A DNA stretch of 64,000 nt from Ailanthus altissimus (GCA_946807835.1 OX327697.1:16626001-16690000); one strand, 5' to 3'. Positions 46,927 to 60,065 are shown, numbered from the stretch's first letter. Notes: generated from the letters alone by a model not told the origin. Program-made: numbers and translations.

Positions 46927-48283
46927 ATTTTTCAGTGTTATTTATTTATTAGCATCATCATTTTAGTTTATATTTGCTTAAGTGTCTCTCAGGTTTATTT
47001 CTTTTGAATAAATGGCATTTCAAGTAATGTCTCCTATACTTTATCTCTTTCTATTTAAACATTGAGGGCAATGTTTTATCTGGTTAGGGGGGAGGATAGT
47101 AGACATAAGTTGCATTTTGCATTTAAAAAAAAAAATTGTGGTCTGACATTTGATTAAAATAGCAGAGTAAAGAGTTCATTCTTAAACTCTTGAGACACAT
47201 TCTAGGTCAAATTAGAATGACAGAGTAAGGAGTTTTATTTCTAACTTTTGAAACACATTTTAACTAACTTTCTGTTGTTTTGTTTTATATTTCACGTATT
47301 ATTGTTTATTGCTTATAATCTTGGTAATTCTTGTACAAAAGAATTTGCTTTTCTGCCTAGGTATGATTTCAATATTGTTTAGGTTGAGTCACTGTTTCTA
47401 TTTAAGTTACTAAAGAATGACTTCCAAAATAGTTTTTAGCACAATGCTAAGTCTTGTGGTAAGACGGATGATTCAATTTATATAGCCAAAAGAATTCTCA
47501 TATTTAAGTATATATTTTTAAATCTCACATATCGTTTGTGAGTAAGTGGAAAGGTTGAGAAAATAGCTTATGAACCTTCATTGATCCTTTGAATTGGTTA
47601 TTTTTTGTTTAGATTGATATTATTTGAATTTCGAAATAAGTTGGTTGCATTTGTGTATAATATAATTTGGTGAGAAACATTTGTAATGTTTCCTTGTATT
47701 CTTAAAAAAAATATCAATAAAAAAAAAAAGCAAAATACCAAATATATATACGAAAAAGAAAAGAATCAATTCAGTTTAATAAAGTCTTCATTCAATTTTA
47801 GAAGACAAATTTTTTGTAAGGCAGTTTTCTCACCGAGCTATATTGGTATTACAAGACAATTTAAGTCCTAAAGCTGATGCATGTTAAGAATAATTGATTT
47901 CTAAACAATTGATTTTTCTATCGTTGGATCAATATTAGTTTATATACCTGTCTTTAAAATTGATTTTTTCTTGAGTGCTTAACTGTTTTCCAACTCTATG
48001 AGAGAAATTCTAACATTTTAAACAGTCATACACCTGTAAGGATGATATGGAGTTGAGGCTTTTACTTGAAGAAATTTTCAAGGCTATATTTGTTGTAGTT
48101 TGTGGTAAGATGGTTACAGCTTAATTCACACACACATACACAATTTTTGGAAGTTATAATTGAAAAAATCATAATAGCAACAGTGATCTTGAACTAACTT
48201 TTTGTTTGAAATGCTTAGGTAGTTTTGCATATTCTATTTACGCTTGAATTGTTAGAGACTAGCAATACGCTGGTTGGGGGTTG
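46927..48283 (+). other. 3' noncoding part of element F
   Basis: No gene. A CATTGAGGGCAATGTTTTATC..TTAGGGGGGAGGA purine-rich motif at about 47064-47096, typical of gypsy elements downstream of their last ORF. A poly-A run at 47126-47136, and the terminal purine-rich GGTTGGGGGTTG at 48272-48283 directly before the 3' LTR. Confidence 0.6.
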
Positions 48284-49907
48284 TGATGAACACATGAAAA
48301 TGCATATTTGTTAAGACATTCAGTCACCATTTATGTCATTAATTTTAGCATTTTCTTGTATTTTTAGCTTAAAATAAAGTATTTTTCTTAAATTGTGATT
48401 AATGAATATTATTTGCACAGGTTTAAGTAAAATAGACATAACTCTCAATGTAAAAATCGAAATGAAGAAATTCTTGAACCTAGAGTAACATGACTCAATC
48501 TTACACAAACTTGAAGAATAGTTGAAAAGCCAAATCCAATATGTTATTGGCCAAAAATTGAGACACAATAGAATTGGGCTACAACTTTCGCTCAACATGA
48601 CCTAACTCACGTATTTGGACCGTATATCACAAAATACATACCCAATTGATATAATTCTTGAAGCTGTCATCATGCACCGTATCTCACAAAATACTGACTT
48701 AATTATCAACAACTCGTATGTTGATGGTAAAGTCCAAATCAGCCGTTATCATAGACTAAATTATATTGTAAGTGGGTAAAAGGGTTGTTGGCCGAAATCT
48801 GATGTATCTTTGAAAATTTGCTCATATCTCATTGGATACTCATCCAATTTGTATGAACTCGGTGCTTATGGAAAGAAGAGACAAAATACTACAACTTTTA
48901 TGTCGGCCAAAAAAGCTACATCAGTCATTTACATTATCAAAATGTGCTGCAAGTGGGTGAACAAGTTGTTGTCCTAAATTATTGAAGATTGATGTCACAC
49001 TTAACATATTTCCATTCATTGCCTATATAAGGGCATTCTTAGGATGTTTTAAACATTAGATAATTCTCTCTTATTTTCTTATCATTAACATGCATTGTAA
49101 TCTAGGCTAGAGTTCTTGACAACGCTAAGAGATGAACTTTTATGTGTAATAAATCTACTTTTATGCTTTGATTCATTGTCAACAGCTACAAATGTTTATA
49201 AGTTTGGTTTTGCTTAAACTCTTATCTATTTTATTTTCTATAATCCAGAGGTTATAATTCTCATGTCTTATATATATTTTCAGTTATGCTTTTCTTATGT
49301 AATTCTTGTTGAATTATAAGTGTTATTGGTTACATTGTTTTATATGTTAATCTTTTACTGCAATTATGTCAATTGATATATTGTCGATCTTGGATAACAT
49401 GTAAAGACAATAAATATTTGATATTCAAGTTGATCTTTTACTACAATATTATCAAAATGATATATTGTCGATCTTCGATAACTTGTATAAATGAACATAA
49501 TTTGTGTTAATGTTCGCAAAGAGTTTAGTCACTTCAAATACACGTGTTATCAAATATTTTATATTTTACATATCTTTCGATTGATTGTTTGGGATGTGAA
49601 ATTAGTTTAGGATGTGAAATTAGTTTAGGATGTGAAACTTTCAATTGTGTTATAAATATTGAATCAAAGTGTAGAGTAGATTTATAAAGCATAATTATGA
49701 TTCTCAAAACCTTACTTAAATCATCATAAGACATTTTTCTCAATTCATAGACAATTATATCTCATCCACTTAAACCAACTAATTAATTTTCTCATTTGCT
49801 ACAACTTTAATATTATATTTCACTAACCTATTTTGCCAAAAGGTATCTTGTGGGATCGACACTTTAATCTATACTGCTATAGTCGTATTACATTTTGAGC
49901 TTAAACA
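48284..49907 (+). repeat. 3' LTR of element F
   Basis: TGATGAACACATG to GCTTAAACA, 1624 bases. Contains a tandem GGATGTGAAATTAGTTTA unit at 49592-49637 (about 2.5 copies) that is single in the 5' LTR (about 38942). Confidence 0.92.
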
Positions 49908-49912
49908 TGTAC

Positions 49913-51294
49913 TTCTTACTTCAATAAAGGATATGCAATGTATTATCACAATGCATTGGAAGATGCGTACAAATTATTTATATTTGTTCATTAGCATTTT
50001 TTTCAGTCAAATATATGTTTTCTTGATGGTATTAACATATTAAAGATAAAATTTATTTTTGGTGGGTTATTAGTAATATAATTCTTCTAAGTCAATAAAT
50101 TTGATGACTCTCGAGGGTCTTGATTGTCATTTTTATAATTTTTTGAATGAAATTTGTTTTGAGGAAAATAGATAATTTCTTTGGTAGTGAAGTATACACG
50201 TTTATCTCTGATTATCTTAATGATATATTGAATGTAAATCAATGTACCATATAAAAACTTATGAATTAATATTGGTCCAATAACTAAATATTTGATGGTA
50301 AAAGTGGGTAATAATCGATTATATATATATATATATATATATAGTTGATGGGTAACAATCACACTACTAACAACAAATACTTTCATGACGGATGAAATAG
50401 GTGCAAACTTTTTGTTATAGATAATTTGCTGTTCTGAATTTTTTATTGCAAACAACTTGTAAAAAGCTAGCAGTTGAAGTTATAATATTTATTATTCTAA
50501 ACTAATTATATAAACTCACTCGTGCAATCTTCGTAATATAACATAAATGAAAAGATAAAATATAAAATAATAAAATAAAATAAAAATGTGTGATAATAAC
50601 TTAATCAACTTTATCACGTCATGTTAAATAGTATGGTTGAATTTATATGATTTAGTTTTACCAATAATATTATTCTTTTTTTTTTCTTTCAGTGGTTTCC
50701 CATAAAAACTTGAGTAGCTATAAAAGTATTCTTTTAAGGTAAAATACATGTCAAAACTTTTACATAGGCCTTGTGGATAGTGGGAAATATATGATCTATT
50801 AACTATTATTATATGCAACAAAGGTAAGATTGTAGTGGTATTTTTGAACGACCTAGGCAAAGAGAAGGACCAAAAACAAGTAATTAGATGAGTGCTGCGG
50901 CACTTTCTAATAATTTCAGCATATTAAGATACTAAATAGGGCAAAGACCAAAAACCTTTTACTAAGCATACCACGTTAAGATTCAGTTTTATTTGATTAC
51001 ACTTGATAAAGCTTTCTAATTCATACTAACTAAAGGAGATTTTGACAATGAGAACGCAATGGCTATAAGGATCGATTACTGTCATCTAAACTAGGACACT
51101 CATATTTCACTACTGACTAAGCTGTGCAACATAATTGCACAAAATCACCCTTATGAATATCAAGATAAATGGTAGCTAGTCTTAATTGGTTTATTTATAT
51201 AATAGGCTTTCCAAGCATTAGAGTTTTCAAAACCGTAGATTTCATCATCGGTGAGGCAGCTCCGACACTCGCCGTTCACGATGTGGAAACTTGG
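49913..51294. other. Intergenic AT-rich DNA, 3' of TPX2 gene
   Basis: No gene seen. (TA)n run at 50320-50343. The part nearest 51294 is the 3' untranslated side of the TPX2-family gene: beyond its stop the minus frame still reads PSFHIVNGECRSCLTDDEI, see that entry. Confidence 0.5.
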
Positions 51295-53398
51295 CTATCT
51301 AGGAACTGTCAGTGACCTGTTTGATCTGCAAATTATAAAGTGGGAATTAATCATACATAAATAAATGGCCAACTAGATACTAGAAACCTAATTTATACTC
51401 AATTACTCGTCACCTTTGTGGACAGAAAGGTCTGTCAAATAGAGGCATCAATTGGGCTCTTGGAATCATCTCCTTTCTCATCAACCGTATCTCTTCCTCT
51501 TCTATCATCTGCCAATTTAAATGCAGACTGACTGTCAGAAGTTCAACAAACTGTATAGAATTAATTCTCTCTCTCTCTTTCTATATCTACCTTTTGCAAC
51601 TTCTCTACTCGTCTCTTTTGTAGCTCCTCGATATATAATCTTGTTGCTACCTGCGTGTATCAATTTGATCAGAGAAAACTTCAAAAAGATCAAGAAAGGG
51701 ATGGACTCTGAATTTATACGTGCCCGTACACACACTTTACATGTCAATAGTATATAGATACTACTTTGTGTCTGGTGAGGTAATATGATGTCCGTAACAC
51801 TTACTGAATAGTTGAACACTGCTCGTTTCACAGCTCTTTGTTGAGTATGGAGTATGAATTCTTGTGGCTTTGTGTTTTCCTTTGCTGGGGGCTTTGGGGC
51901 CGCCTGCTGCTGGAGCGTATATATACGCGTTTGTATCTCTCAATTAATTGCTAAAGAATTTCGCAAAGACGGAGAGTCGTACATCAAAGTAATAAACTCA
52001 CCTTATATTTGTCGCAGATACGCTCTCTGAGTTGATCTTTTGCCTGTGCAATAATTTATTAACAACTATGATTGATAACAGAAATAGATAGAAAGTGGAG
52101 TGGGGAGAAAAGGCCACCTGGTTTTGTCCCCTTATCTATTTCAATGATTTATATCGTATTAGTATTATTGCTAAATTAGTTATATATATATATATCGGTT
52201 GTTGAGTTTATAAATTTTAGTAATAACATTTAAAATGAAAAGTTTTTACCACGTTTCACCTACCGCCCGACTCTTTCTCTCCCTTATTTATAGTACTAAA
52301 TTCCGGGAAAAAAACCTCCTCTCTTTTTTTCTTTTTCCCTACCATTTTCTCTCCGGGGCTCTTCTGTGAAACTTTGTTTTCTTTTCTTGGTTCTTTTTAT
52401 CTTTGTTTGTATAGGGGCAAATTTGTTTTGCTCCGCTAATATCTAGAGTTATGGTAGACTTGCGTACTTTTGTTTTGTTTAGGAGTTCTACGGTATGGCT
52501 TCTTTTTAAATGTGATGTCTCTAAGATTCAAACGTGGAAAAAAAATTAGACTGTAAGAGATCAATAGCACTATGAGAGAGTTGAGATGAAGCAGTAGTTT
52601 GTTAGGTGCACGGGACGTATAACTTATTAAGGTACAGCAACATATAGAGGTATCTCTCGTGCGAACATTTAAAAAAACATAAAGGAAATATATATTTAGT
52701 ATTTAATGACTGATAATCATGGCGGCCCTAGTCATAAGACGCCATATCATCAATGCCCTTTATATGTTTAATAGCTGACATGTCTTTTTATTTTTACTTT
52801 TTAAAAAGTTTTGTCATAATTTCTTTTTAGTATTGATACTACATCTTTTATATTGACACATGTTTAAAGATGTACTTCACTGAGTAAGTATAAACCTTTA
52901 CAAAGAAGAGAAAATAATAAGGAGATAAATTATTTCACGAAAAATTATTACATTGTTCTGCCATTCGTTAAAATTCAAACCCCAACATGCAGGTCCGGGA
53001 AATGAACATTATAAAGAGAGTGCTTGCCACTCGGGTAAGCACTCAAGTACAAGTTTTGTCTTAACTTAACTAACCTTTAATTATCAAACAATATTCTGTG
53101 ACGTATAAGCATTTTGGACTCAGTTTAAAGCTGACTTGACAATAAATATGATTTCGTTTAAATATGCATCTCACCATTCCTTTGGCAGAGGAACTCCATG
53201 AAACTGCTGACTGGGAGCTAACTTTGACAAACTATGAAATCAAACCCAAAAGTAAGGAAAAACAAATACAATAAAACCAAGAACTTAATGAGTAATATAT
53301 TAATTCTACTAAGATAATTACTGAAATTGAAATGGAGTACTTTTAATGGAAAGAAGCATGACGACCTTGAGTGCAGACTTGGTGTGTGCCTTCTCCAT
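51295..53398 (-). CDS. Small TPX2-domain protein (WVD2-like), five coding exons
   Basis: Microtubule-associated TPX2-family protein (inferred). Minus-strand coding exons: 53366-53398 (ATG, MEKAHTKSALK), 53175-53231, 52002-52043 (AKDQLRERICDKYK), 51414-51508 (EEEEIRLMRKEMIPRAQLMP then LFDRPF) and 51295-51316 (SLTVPR, TAG). All introns have GT/AG ends and the sum, 249 bases, keeps one frame, giving 82 residues. The E-E-E-I-xx-x-RKEM-P-A-x-MP-FDRPF pattern and LTVPR are the conserved TPX2 C-terminal motif. Family members normally continue VPREPSFH; here the expected Glu codon is TAG while PSFHIVNGE follows in frame, so the protein may be prematurely cut. Exon 2 has the weakest support, and an extra exon could lie in the 1.1 kb intron. 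Confidence 0.72.
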
Positions 53399-55562
53399 GC
53401 TTCAACACAATTGAATTACTGGTAACATAGCATCGAATTGAACGGAATTTAAAGGGAAGAAAAGGTTGTAAAAGTTTGGAGATTTGTAACTGTCTTTCTT
53501 TCTGCTGCTACATCATCAGCATTAGCTTCCTCTCTTTCACCAACCTTTCTGATTAAATCTCGCTCTCATGCTTTACATATTTGTCATATTATTTTGAGTT
53601 CCTTCAAATCTCTTCTTGCTGCTAAACAACACATAATTAAGTTCATGTTTTTGTTAACTAATAATCAAACCGCTCACTTAGCTTCTTATTAATCTTCCAA
53701 TCATTCGGATGGCTTAATTACTTAAAAAAATAAATATCGGCATGTACTGATGTAGTTCCCAGCAGCCACATTTCTCAAAAATCTTACGAGATACTGTTAC
53801 TATCATTCTATTTCACTTTCTAATTATCCTTATCATTCTAAATATTCCTTGCTTTAACCTATCAAAATTTAATATTCTTACATTTATAAACTGTCTAACA
53901 AAATCTTATTTGATTAAGAGTGATACTTCACTTTTCAAGAATTAATTAAATATTTTTAATCTCAAGTTATATGTAAAAATAATTATTCTGTGGTAAAATA
54001 TTGTAATGGGTAATTTTAAAAATTATAAAAAATTATCATTCAATAATACTTCACACATAATTTAGAACATCACTTAGAAAGTATATTATTATTCTTTCAT
54101 TAAATCAGAAGAGGAAAAATGTCAATTTCATCATTGATTTAATTAATATATACCAATTTAATATTTATTTTTTTTATATATAAATATTCAGTTAGTCCTT
54201 TTAAAGAAGTCTTTACTTACTTTTTGTTACTATTTTCATTCATGAATAATAACTATTTTTGTTCCAAAAGTAACTAATTGTATATTTATTTAAAAAAAAT
54301 AGAGATTAAATTAATGTATATCAATTAAATTAGAGACGAAATTGATTTGCCCATCAGAAAATAACATAATTTATTTATACATATCCCAATTTCAGAAAAA
54401 AAAAAATGATTGTGTAAAATAAATCCTACATTTTTTCAAACTCCTTCGATTAAACGTGTCATTAGAAACCTTGAAATGAAATCAAGGATCTCATAATTAC
54501 TTTTCTCTACAATAAGAACATCAATTATTCTCATTGTCATTGTTTCATGAAAATTCTCCATTTATTCATTTCTTTTTTAGAGAAAAAGAATTCATTAAAA
54601 TTTTATTAACTTTTATGTTTATCTTTTCGTTATTTTTTTTTTAGATTCAATACTCAAATTCATAGGCTTAAAAAAATAAATAAAATTTTAAACGCATAAG
54701 CTTTAGTGCGTGGGCGATTCGAGTCGCTCGGTTGAGTAGTCCGAAGCAAGAAACTATCGCACTATTGCTTTTTGATCTAACGTAGATTTCGTCCAACAAA
54801 AGAAAATGATTTACAAATAGGAGAGGGACGGAAAAGGTTGTTAACCACCCACTTTCAAGTATTTCTTGTTAGAGCCGTTATCTAACCAAGGCAGAAACTT
54901 AAACAACTTTTATTATAACTGCTCGATCAAAAAACCTTGTGGGTTTTTTTGGCTTATTATACGTAGGTTGTTAGATCGTGTCCTGTGACTGTCATCTCAA
55001 ATGGTAATTAGGTCACGATTAGAAAATTAAACTACCAAATCAATGCTTAGATTTCAAGTTTTCCGAATCCGATGATTAACTACTAAAACGATAGGGCATT
55101 AATTAACACAAACACCTGCTTTCTTATTGAACAATCAATACAAACCTTTTTAACTAATTGAAGCAAGACTGAATGGATAAGCTTTCATAGTCGTATCTGT
55201 AGGACCATATTGTGTTTCCTGTTCTTGAAAGACCCCCTTAGTCGTGTTTTCTATTAAATTTTACTTGCCACTTGGATTTTTCTATTATGGTGATACGCAT
55301 GCTTAATTGGATCCCATTAAATAGAATTGAGAGGCATATCCAGGAATTCATTTTAAGTTGGATTACAAGGTTATTTTTCTACTTAAGCCTTTCCTTTTAA
55401 GAAAAGGTTTATAAGCAAAAGAAAATAAATATTTAGTGATACAGGGAGCTTTATCAACATGTTTAAAAATTGATATTAAGATAATTATGCACAAAATAAA
55501 TTTAAAAATGAAGTATTACATAAAATTTTAACATCAATTTCAAACTTTAAAATAAAAATTGA
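53399..55562. other. Upstream and intergenic region, no gene seen
   Basis: The first few hundred bases are the putative promoter and 5' leader of the TPX2-family gene; I see no clear TATA box. The rest is AT-rich with no open frame worth reporting. A region of more mixed composition (54700-55000) has no recognised content. Confidence 0.45.
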
Positions 55563-56600
55563 TGTTTGTGTGATTTAAAAACGCAAGTGCATGTTATCGC
55601 AAACAAATAATATAATTATGAGCAGAGTATGATTTTCATAAAAAATTATTATTAAATTCATTAAGTACTAAAATTATGTTTTCTTATTTTTATTCAAACA
55701 ATTGATTACTAAAGAGAATAAAATCCAAACTAAATAATCAAAGAAAAAAAAGTGAAAAAAAAATAAAAATAGCACTAACCAATTTAACAATATGAAAAGG
55801 CCTAGAAATACAATTATCTCTTAATACGTCACATGAAATCTAATTACTCCCCTTAAATTTAATCTATCAATATGAATTATTAACCAAGAAACATAATATC
55901 TTCAAAAACCTCTTCTGATGGTTGGGTGAAAATACATTGTTTGATCTATTATCTATATATCTATGATAATTAGATTAAAACAATATTTATTAAGAACCTA
56001 TTCTCTTAAATGGTCATATATGCCATTATACATCAATCTATTTAAGGGCAAATATAAAAATTTTATTTTTCCAAGTTCATTAATGTTTTCCTAATCAATT
56101 TAGTTAGTGATCAAGTAATTAGAAATAATAAACAATAGAATAGAATGAACAATTCATCATTGATTTCATAAACTAATGGAGAATAAATAATTCAAGTTAC
56201 ATATTGAATTCAAATTGTAATTTTAAAGAAAGAAATTAATTTATGAAGAAATAAAGAGCTTTACAGCCCATTAACTTTAACATCATAGAGATAATAAATA
56301 AATTAAGATAGATAAAGAGAAAAGAAGTAAATCTATGATGCTCCAAATTTTTCAATCTTCAATCTCTTCTTCTCTTAATTTTCTCTCTTTGATTCTCTAA
56401 GAGTTTGCTATAAACTCTCAAAGGGCTTATCTCTTTATTTCCCTCTCCGATTCTCTTTTTCGGTCCTCTAAAATAGGCTTCTTATCTTCTATTTATAGGC
56501 TTTCATCTTTAAATTAGGACAATACTCTTCTTTCAAGTTAAATTAAGGTGTTTGTTCCCAGTGTCTTATAGCTTTGGCTTTTCAATGTAGCGGCGCTAGC
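55563..56600 (-). mobile_element. Inverted Athila-like LTR fragment
   Basis: On the minus strand it ends CACACAAACA at 55563 and contains, in LTR order, GCACTTGCG..TTAAA near 55580, GAATTCAATATGTAACTTG near 56205, TATAAATAG near 56490 and a GCGCCGCTAC piece near 56595. It matches the LTRs of element 1 and A in inverse orientation but lacks the first few hundred bases. At about 56600 it meets the truncated 5' LTR of element G, which points the other way. Confidence 0.7.
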
Positions 56601-57579
56601 CTAATAGTCGCATTACCAACTATAAATTAACATCTATATTGGTTTACTTTTTGTTGTATCATATTATTTTATTTTCCAACTATAATTCCATTGTTATCAT
56701 GAACTAATTTCTTTTCTAAGGTTATTATTTGAACTCAATATGTGTACTTAATTGTTAGATCTTTTTAATAATTATTTTAATTCAGTTCTTTATTATTTAA
56801 ATTTTATGTTCTTAATATTTCATTATATTTGATTAATATTGTGATTGAATTGGGAATACTTTGATAAAATCAAGAGAGATATCATAGTATTTTGACCTAG
56901 ATAATTGATACATGATTTTTGAGAAATTTACAAATTCTAATTTATGATAGAGATATACCAAATTGACATGTATGGTCAATAACACTTGTTCTTAATAAAT
57001 TTTAATTTATTAAAATTACTATAGAGATATAGGTATTTGGTAAATTAAGATATACTTACTTGACCTTGAGAGAAGCTTGTGAATACATTAACGTCTTGAC
57101 TAATAATAAGAATTGAAGAATATAAATATTAAAGGATTAATCTTTAGAAAATACATTAAAAGATTGTAATTAACACTAGTTTTGCTCTATATTACTATCT
57201 TTTTGAGTTATTTAAGTTGTGTTGTTTATTTTTTACACTTTTATTTTATTTAGTTATTTGGAAATTGAGGAATTGATTTTTTGGACAATTAATTAAAAGA
57301 CACAATTTAGTACTTGGTTGAGAATAATATTTATCCCTAAGGGTTTAGCATTTGACTTTATAGTTCCTTTATTACTTGTTACGATAGCGTATACTTGTGC
57401 TTAGAAAATACTGACAAGTTTTTGGTGCCGTTGCCAAGGATAATATTTTATTTTCACCAATATTAATACCAATCTTTCTTGTTTTTACTTCAATTTTTTT
57501 TAGTTAATTTTCTTTTATTTTAATTTTTTGTACAGTTACTTTTTAATTCCCTATACTAGCTTCTATCATTCAGATTAGA

Positions 57580-58290
57580 TGGACCCTCCTAGCATACTAG
57601 CACAACTTTAATAGCAGATTGAAGAGAAACTAGTCCTAAAGAAGATGTTTATATAGTACATGAAGCAGACATATGCCCTCCTTCAAAGCTAAATAAATCT
57701 TATCCAAAGCGAAGTAACCTCTTTAAGGATGTTAGATATTCAAATGGGCCAACTAGTCACATCATTAAACAATCATCCATAAGGACCCTTAACAAGCAAC
57801 AAAAAGATGAATTGAAGAGAAATAAGGAGCAATTTTAAGAAATCATCTTGAAGAGTAAACAAGAACTACCAACAGCCACTAAAACGTCTCAAATTAAGGA
57901 GAACCATGATAGAGTAAAAAAGATAAAAGAAAAGAAATTTGTGACACTTCAAAGCAAAGGCAGTTTATATATTTTAGGACCACATTTCCCACAAAGATTC
58001 TAAGAGAAGAACCTTGAACATTAATAAATTTTCAGCAATATCTTTTAATGCTTCAAGGTTGACATTGTAATTTCTAAGGACCTACCACTTCCTTCTAAAT
58101 TGAAAGTGATGGAAGCTCTTCAACTACAAGCTCATATAAAACTGTGCAAGTTAAAGAAAAAGAAGGAGCATGGTAAGATAATAGAGAGGCAGATTAATAA
58201 TGGCCAATAAGGTGCAGTATTTCGGTCTAAGATTAAAATCTTTTCAGTAATGCTCAAAGCAAAGTGGTTGGGGACGGCTTCTACAAGATT
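57580..58290 (+). pseudogene. gag tail fused to integrase tail, element G
   Basis: From 57580 the frame gives MDPPSILAQL, then MFI.YMKQTYALLQS, SLRMLDIQMGQLVTSLNNHP and GPLTSN, which line up with ELLIQYIR..QLASLRTLENQVGQLASAMNNRP and GSLPSN near the gag end of A (15628-15770). Next, PHFPQRF..IFSNIF.CFKVDIVIS corresponds to PPFPQRL..FLEIFKKLHINIPFA (16028-16120). It then jumps to LQAHIKLCKLKKKKEHGKII and RSKIKIFSVMLKAKW, the integrase C-terminal region. Several in-frame stops. Confidence 0.7.
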
Positions 58291-60065
58291 TTCTCATGGA
58301 GCTATATAAGTCAAAGAAGAAGAATATCAATGCTCTTAAGCATAGACTAAAGTTCTATAGGCGCGATACCACTGACATGCAATTGATCCTCCATGAGTCA
58401 AGAAAGAAGTCAAGCCAATGATCATAAATTAAGTGCTTCGTATGAGGTAACCCAAGTAAATTTTTATTTTTATGTTGATTATTTTATTGCATTATATTTT
58501 CTTTTCTTTTCTTTTAATGGTAAAATAGTAAGACAAGCATATAAGAAGCAGCACAAGAATTTACAAGTATTAGGAGATGGGAAAATTCAACACAATCACA
58601 TCTAAGAAAAACACTACGATGCTAAACCGTCATTTACGAGAGAAGTTTCTTACTCTCATTTTTATTTTTGCCATTAGAGACAATGTTAAATTTAAATTTG
58701 GGGTAGGGAAACACTTATCCTGTATTTTTTTCTGCTTGAATTGTTTACTTGCTATTCTGCATGTCAAATTTTTTTTTCTTATTATGTTTAGGTTGCGATA
58801 ATGATCATAAGTCTATGATAAGAAAAATGGAATATTGGTTGAATTTATATTTTACAAAGTCTCTAAGAAATAATAGACATTTGAAATAATTCTTATACTA
58901 GAATTTTGAACTGATTTTTACCTTATTTTTTATCACTTATTTTCGAGAACATTGAAATAAAAAAGATGTATTAATTGAATTGTTGCTTAAAGATACTCAT
59001 GCTCAAGTAGTACACCATAGTCTCGATGACCAATTCTCTAGAACTTACTTGATTACTGCTTAAGGCAAAATCATAGAAAGTATATGAATAGCAAAATGAC
59101 ATTATGCCATCTTTGGAACAATTGAGCCTTTCTAGCCTACCTTAAAATTTTATATTTGTCTTTAGTTATCCCTTTTGAGCTTAAATACCCATATCTATTT
59201 AACCATATTACAAACCTAAAACTTAAAGCTTATTTGTCCATAAATTACCTATAACACTATAAACCTTGAGTTTATTTAGAAATACTCTTAAAAAGGAAAA
59301 AAGGTTGAGATTTTTTAGAAAAAGGTACTGAAGTAGAAAGCAATTAAGTCTTGGTAGTGTTTATCAATTTAAGTTTGAAGGTATTAAAAAAAAAACTCTT
59401 TAAATTCTTTATACCCCAGCTTAAAAAAAAGAAACAATTCCTTGAAAAAAATAGTGGTTAAAAGAAGAATGGAAAATACAATAATTTTGGAGGAGGAAAT
59501 AAATCAAGGAAAAGAATATCAAGAGGTTTTTAGGTAACGTTTAAATGCTCATGATGTAATTTAAACTTCATATATTTATCCTTATATCCCACCTTGACCC
59601 TAGCCTTTCATTACAAGGTAATTAAAGCCTTAAATAGATCCTTAGACATGTGTCTTTCTACATCAATAGAGATTGGTATGATAAGCAAGCCTGTGATAGT
59701 GTTATTATAAATTGAAATATGTTGAGACATCATTTTCTGTATTATCTTAAGTAATTGAGTAAATTTAGATACCATTTGACTATTTACTTCCTTATTGCAC
59801 ACACACACACACACACAAAGTGATCAATTATAAGGAAGAATAAAGAAATTATTGAATGGTATTACGAGTTATCAAGAGTTATTTCTTAAATTTTGAAAAG
59901 ACTTGTACCATTTCAACAACTTTTGAGATAATGATTATGATCATCGAATCAACCTAGCATGTTATATTTTCATTTTATTTTGAGTCAAGTATAATCTTTA
60001 TTTTTCTCTTTAATTTTTATTTTTCATTATTCGAGAATGAACAAATGGTTAAGTTTGGGGGAGTT
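58291..60065 (+). other. 3' noncoding region of element G
   Basis: GAGGTAACCCAAGTAAAT at 58443 parallels GGGAGGCAACCCAAGGTAAAT (19878) of element A. No env-position ORF is recognisable. Polypurine-like tracts as above. (CA)n run at 59798-59817. The terminal tract GTTAAGTTTGGGGGAGTT ends at 60065. Confidence 0.6.

Larger units (their letters stand above)
37654..49907 (+). mobile_element. Full-length Athila/Tat-like element F with LOG gene copy
   Basis: 12.25 kb. 5' LTR 37654-39223, primer site at 39229, decayed gag-pol, an extra ORF, an intron-less LOG copy, polypurine tract, 3' LTR 48284-49907, and a TGTAC duplication. RT and integrase resemble those of element A but the LTR sequence is unrelated and lacks the GC-rich islands, so it is a separate family. 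Many stops and frameshifts in gag-pol show it is older than A. It lies 1.4 kb from the 3' end of the TPX2-family gene. Confidence 0.93.

Noticed and set aside
51521..51943. Open frames in 51521-51943 on both strands
   Set aside because: They lie in the intron between TPX2 exons 51414-51508 and 52002-52043 and show no domain.
53175..53231. Alternative reading of TPX2 exon 2 (SQQFHGVPLPKEW)
   Set aside because: It looks protein-like but does not keep frame with exons 1 and 3, whereas the chosen phase joins all five exons. Some doubt remains.
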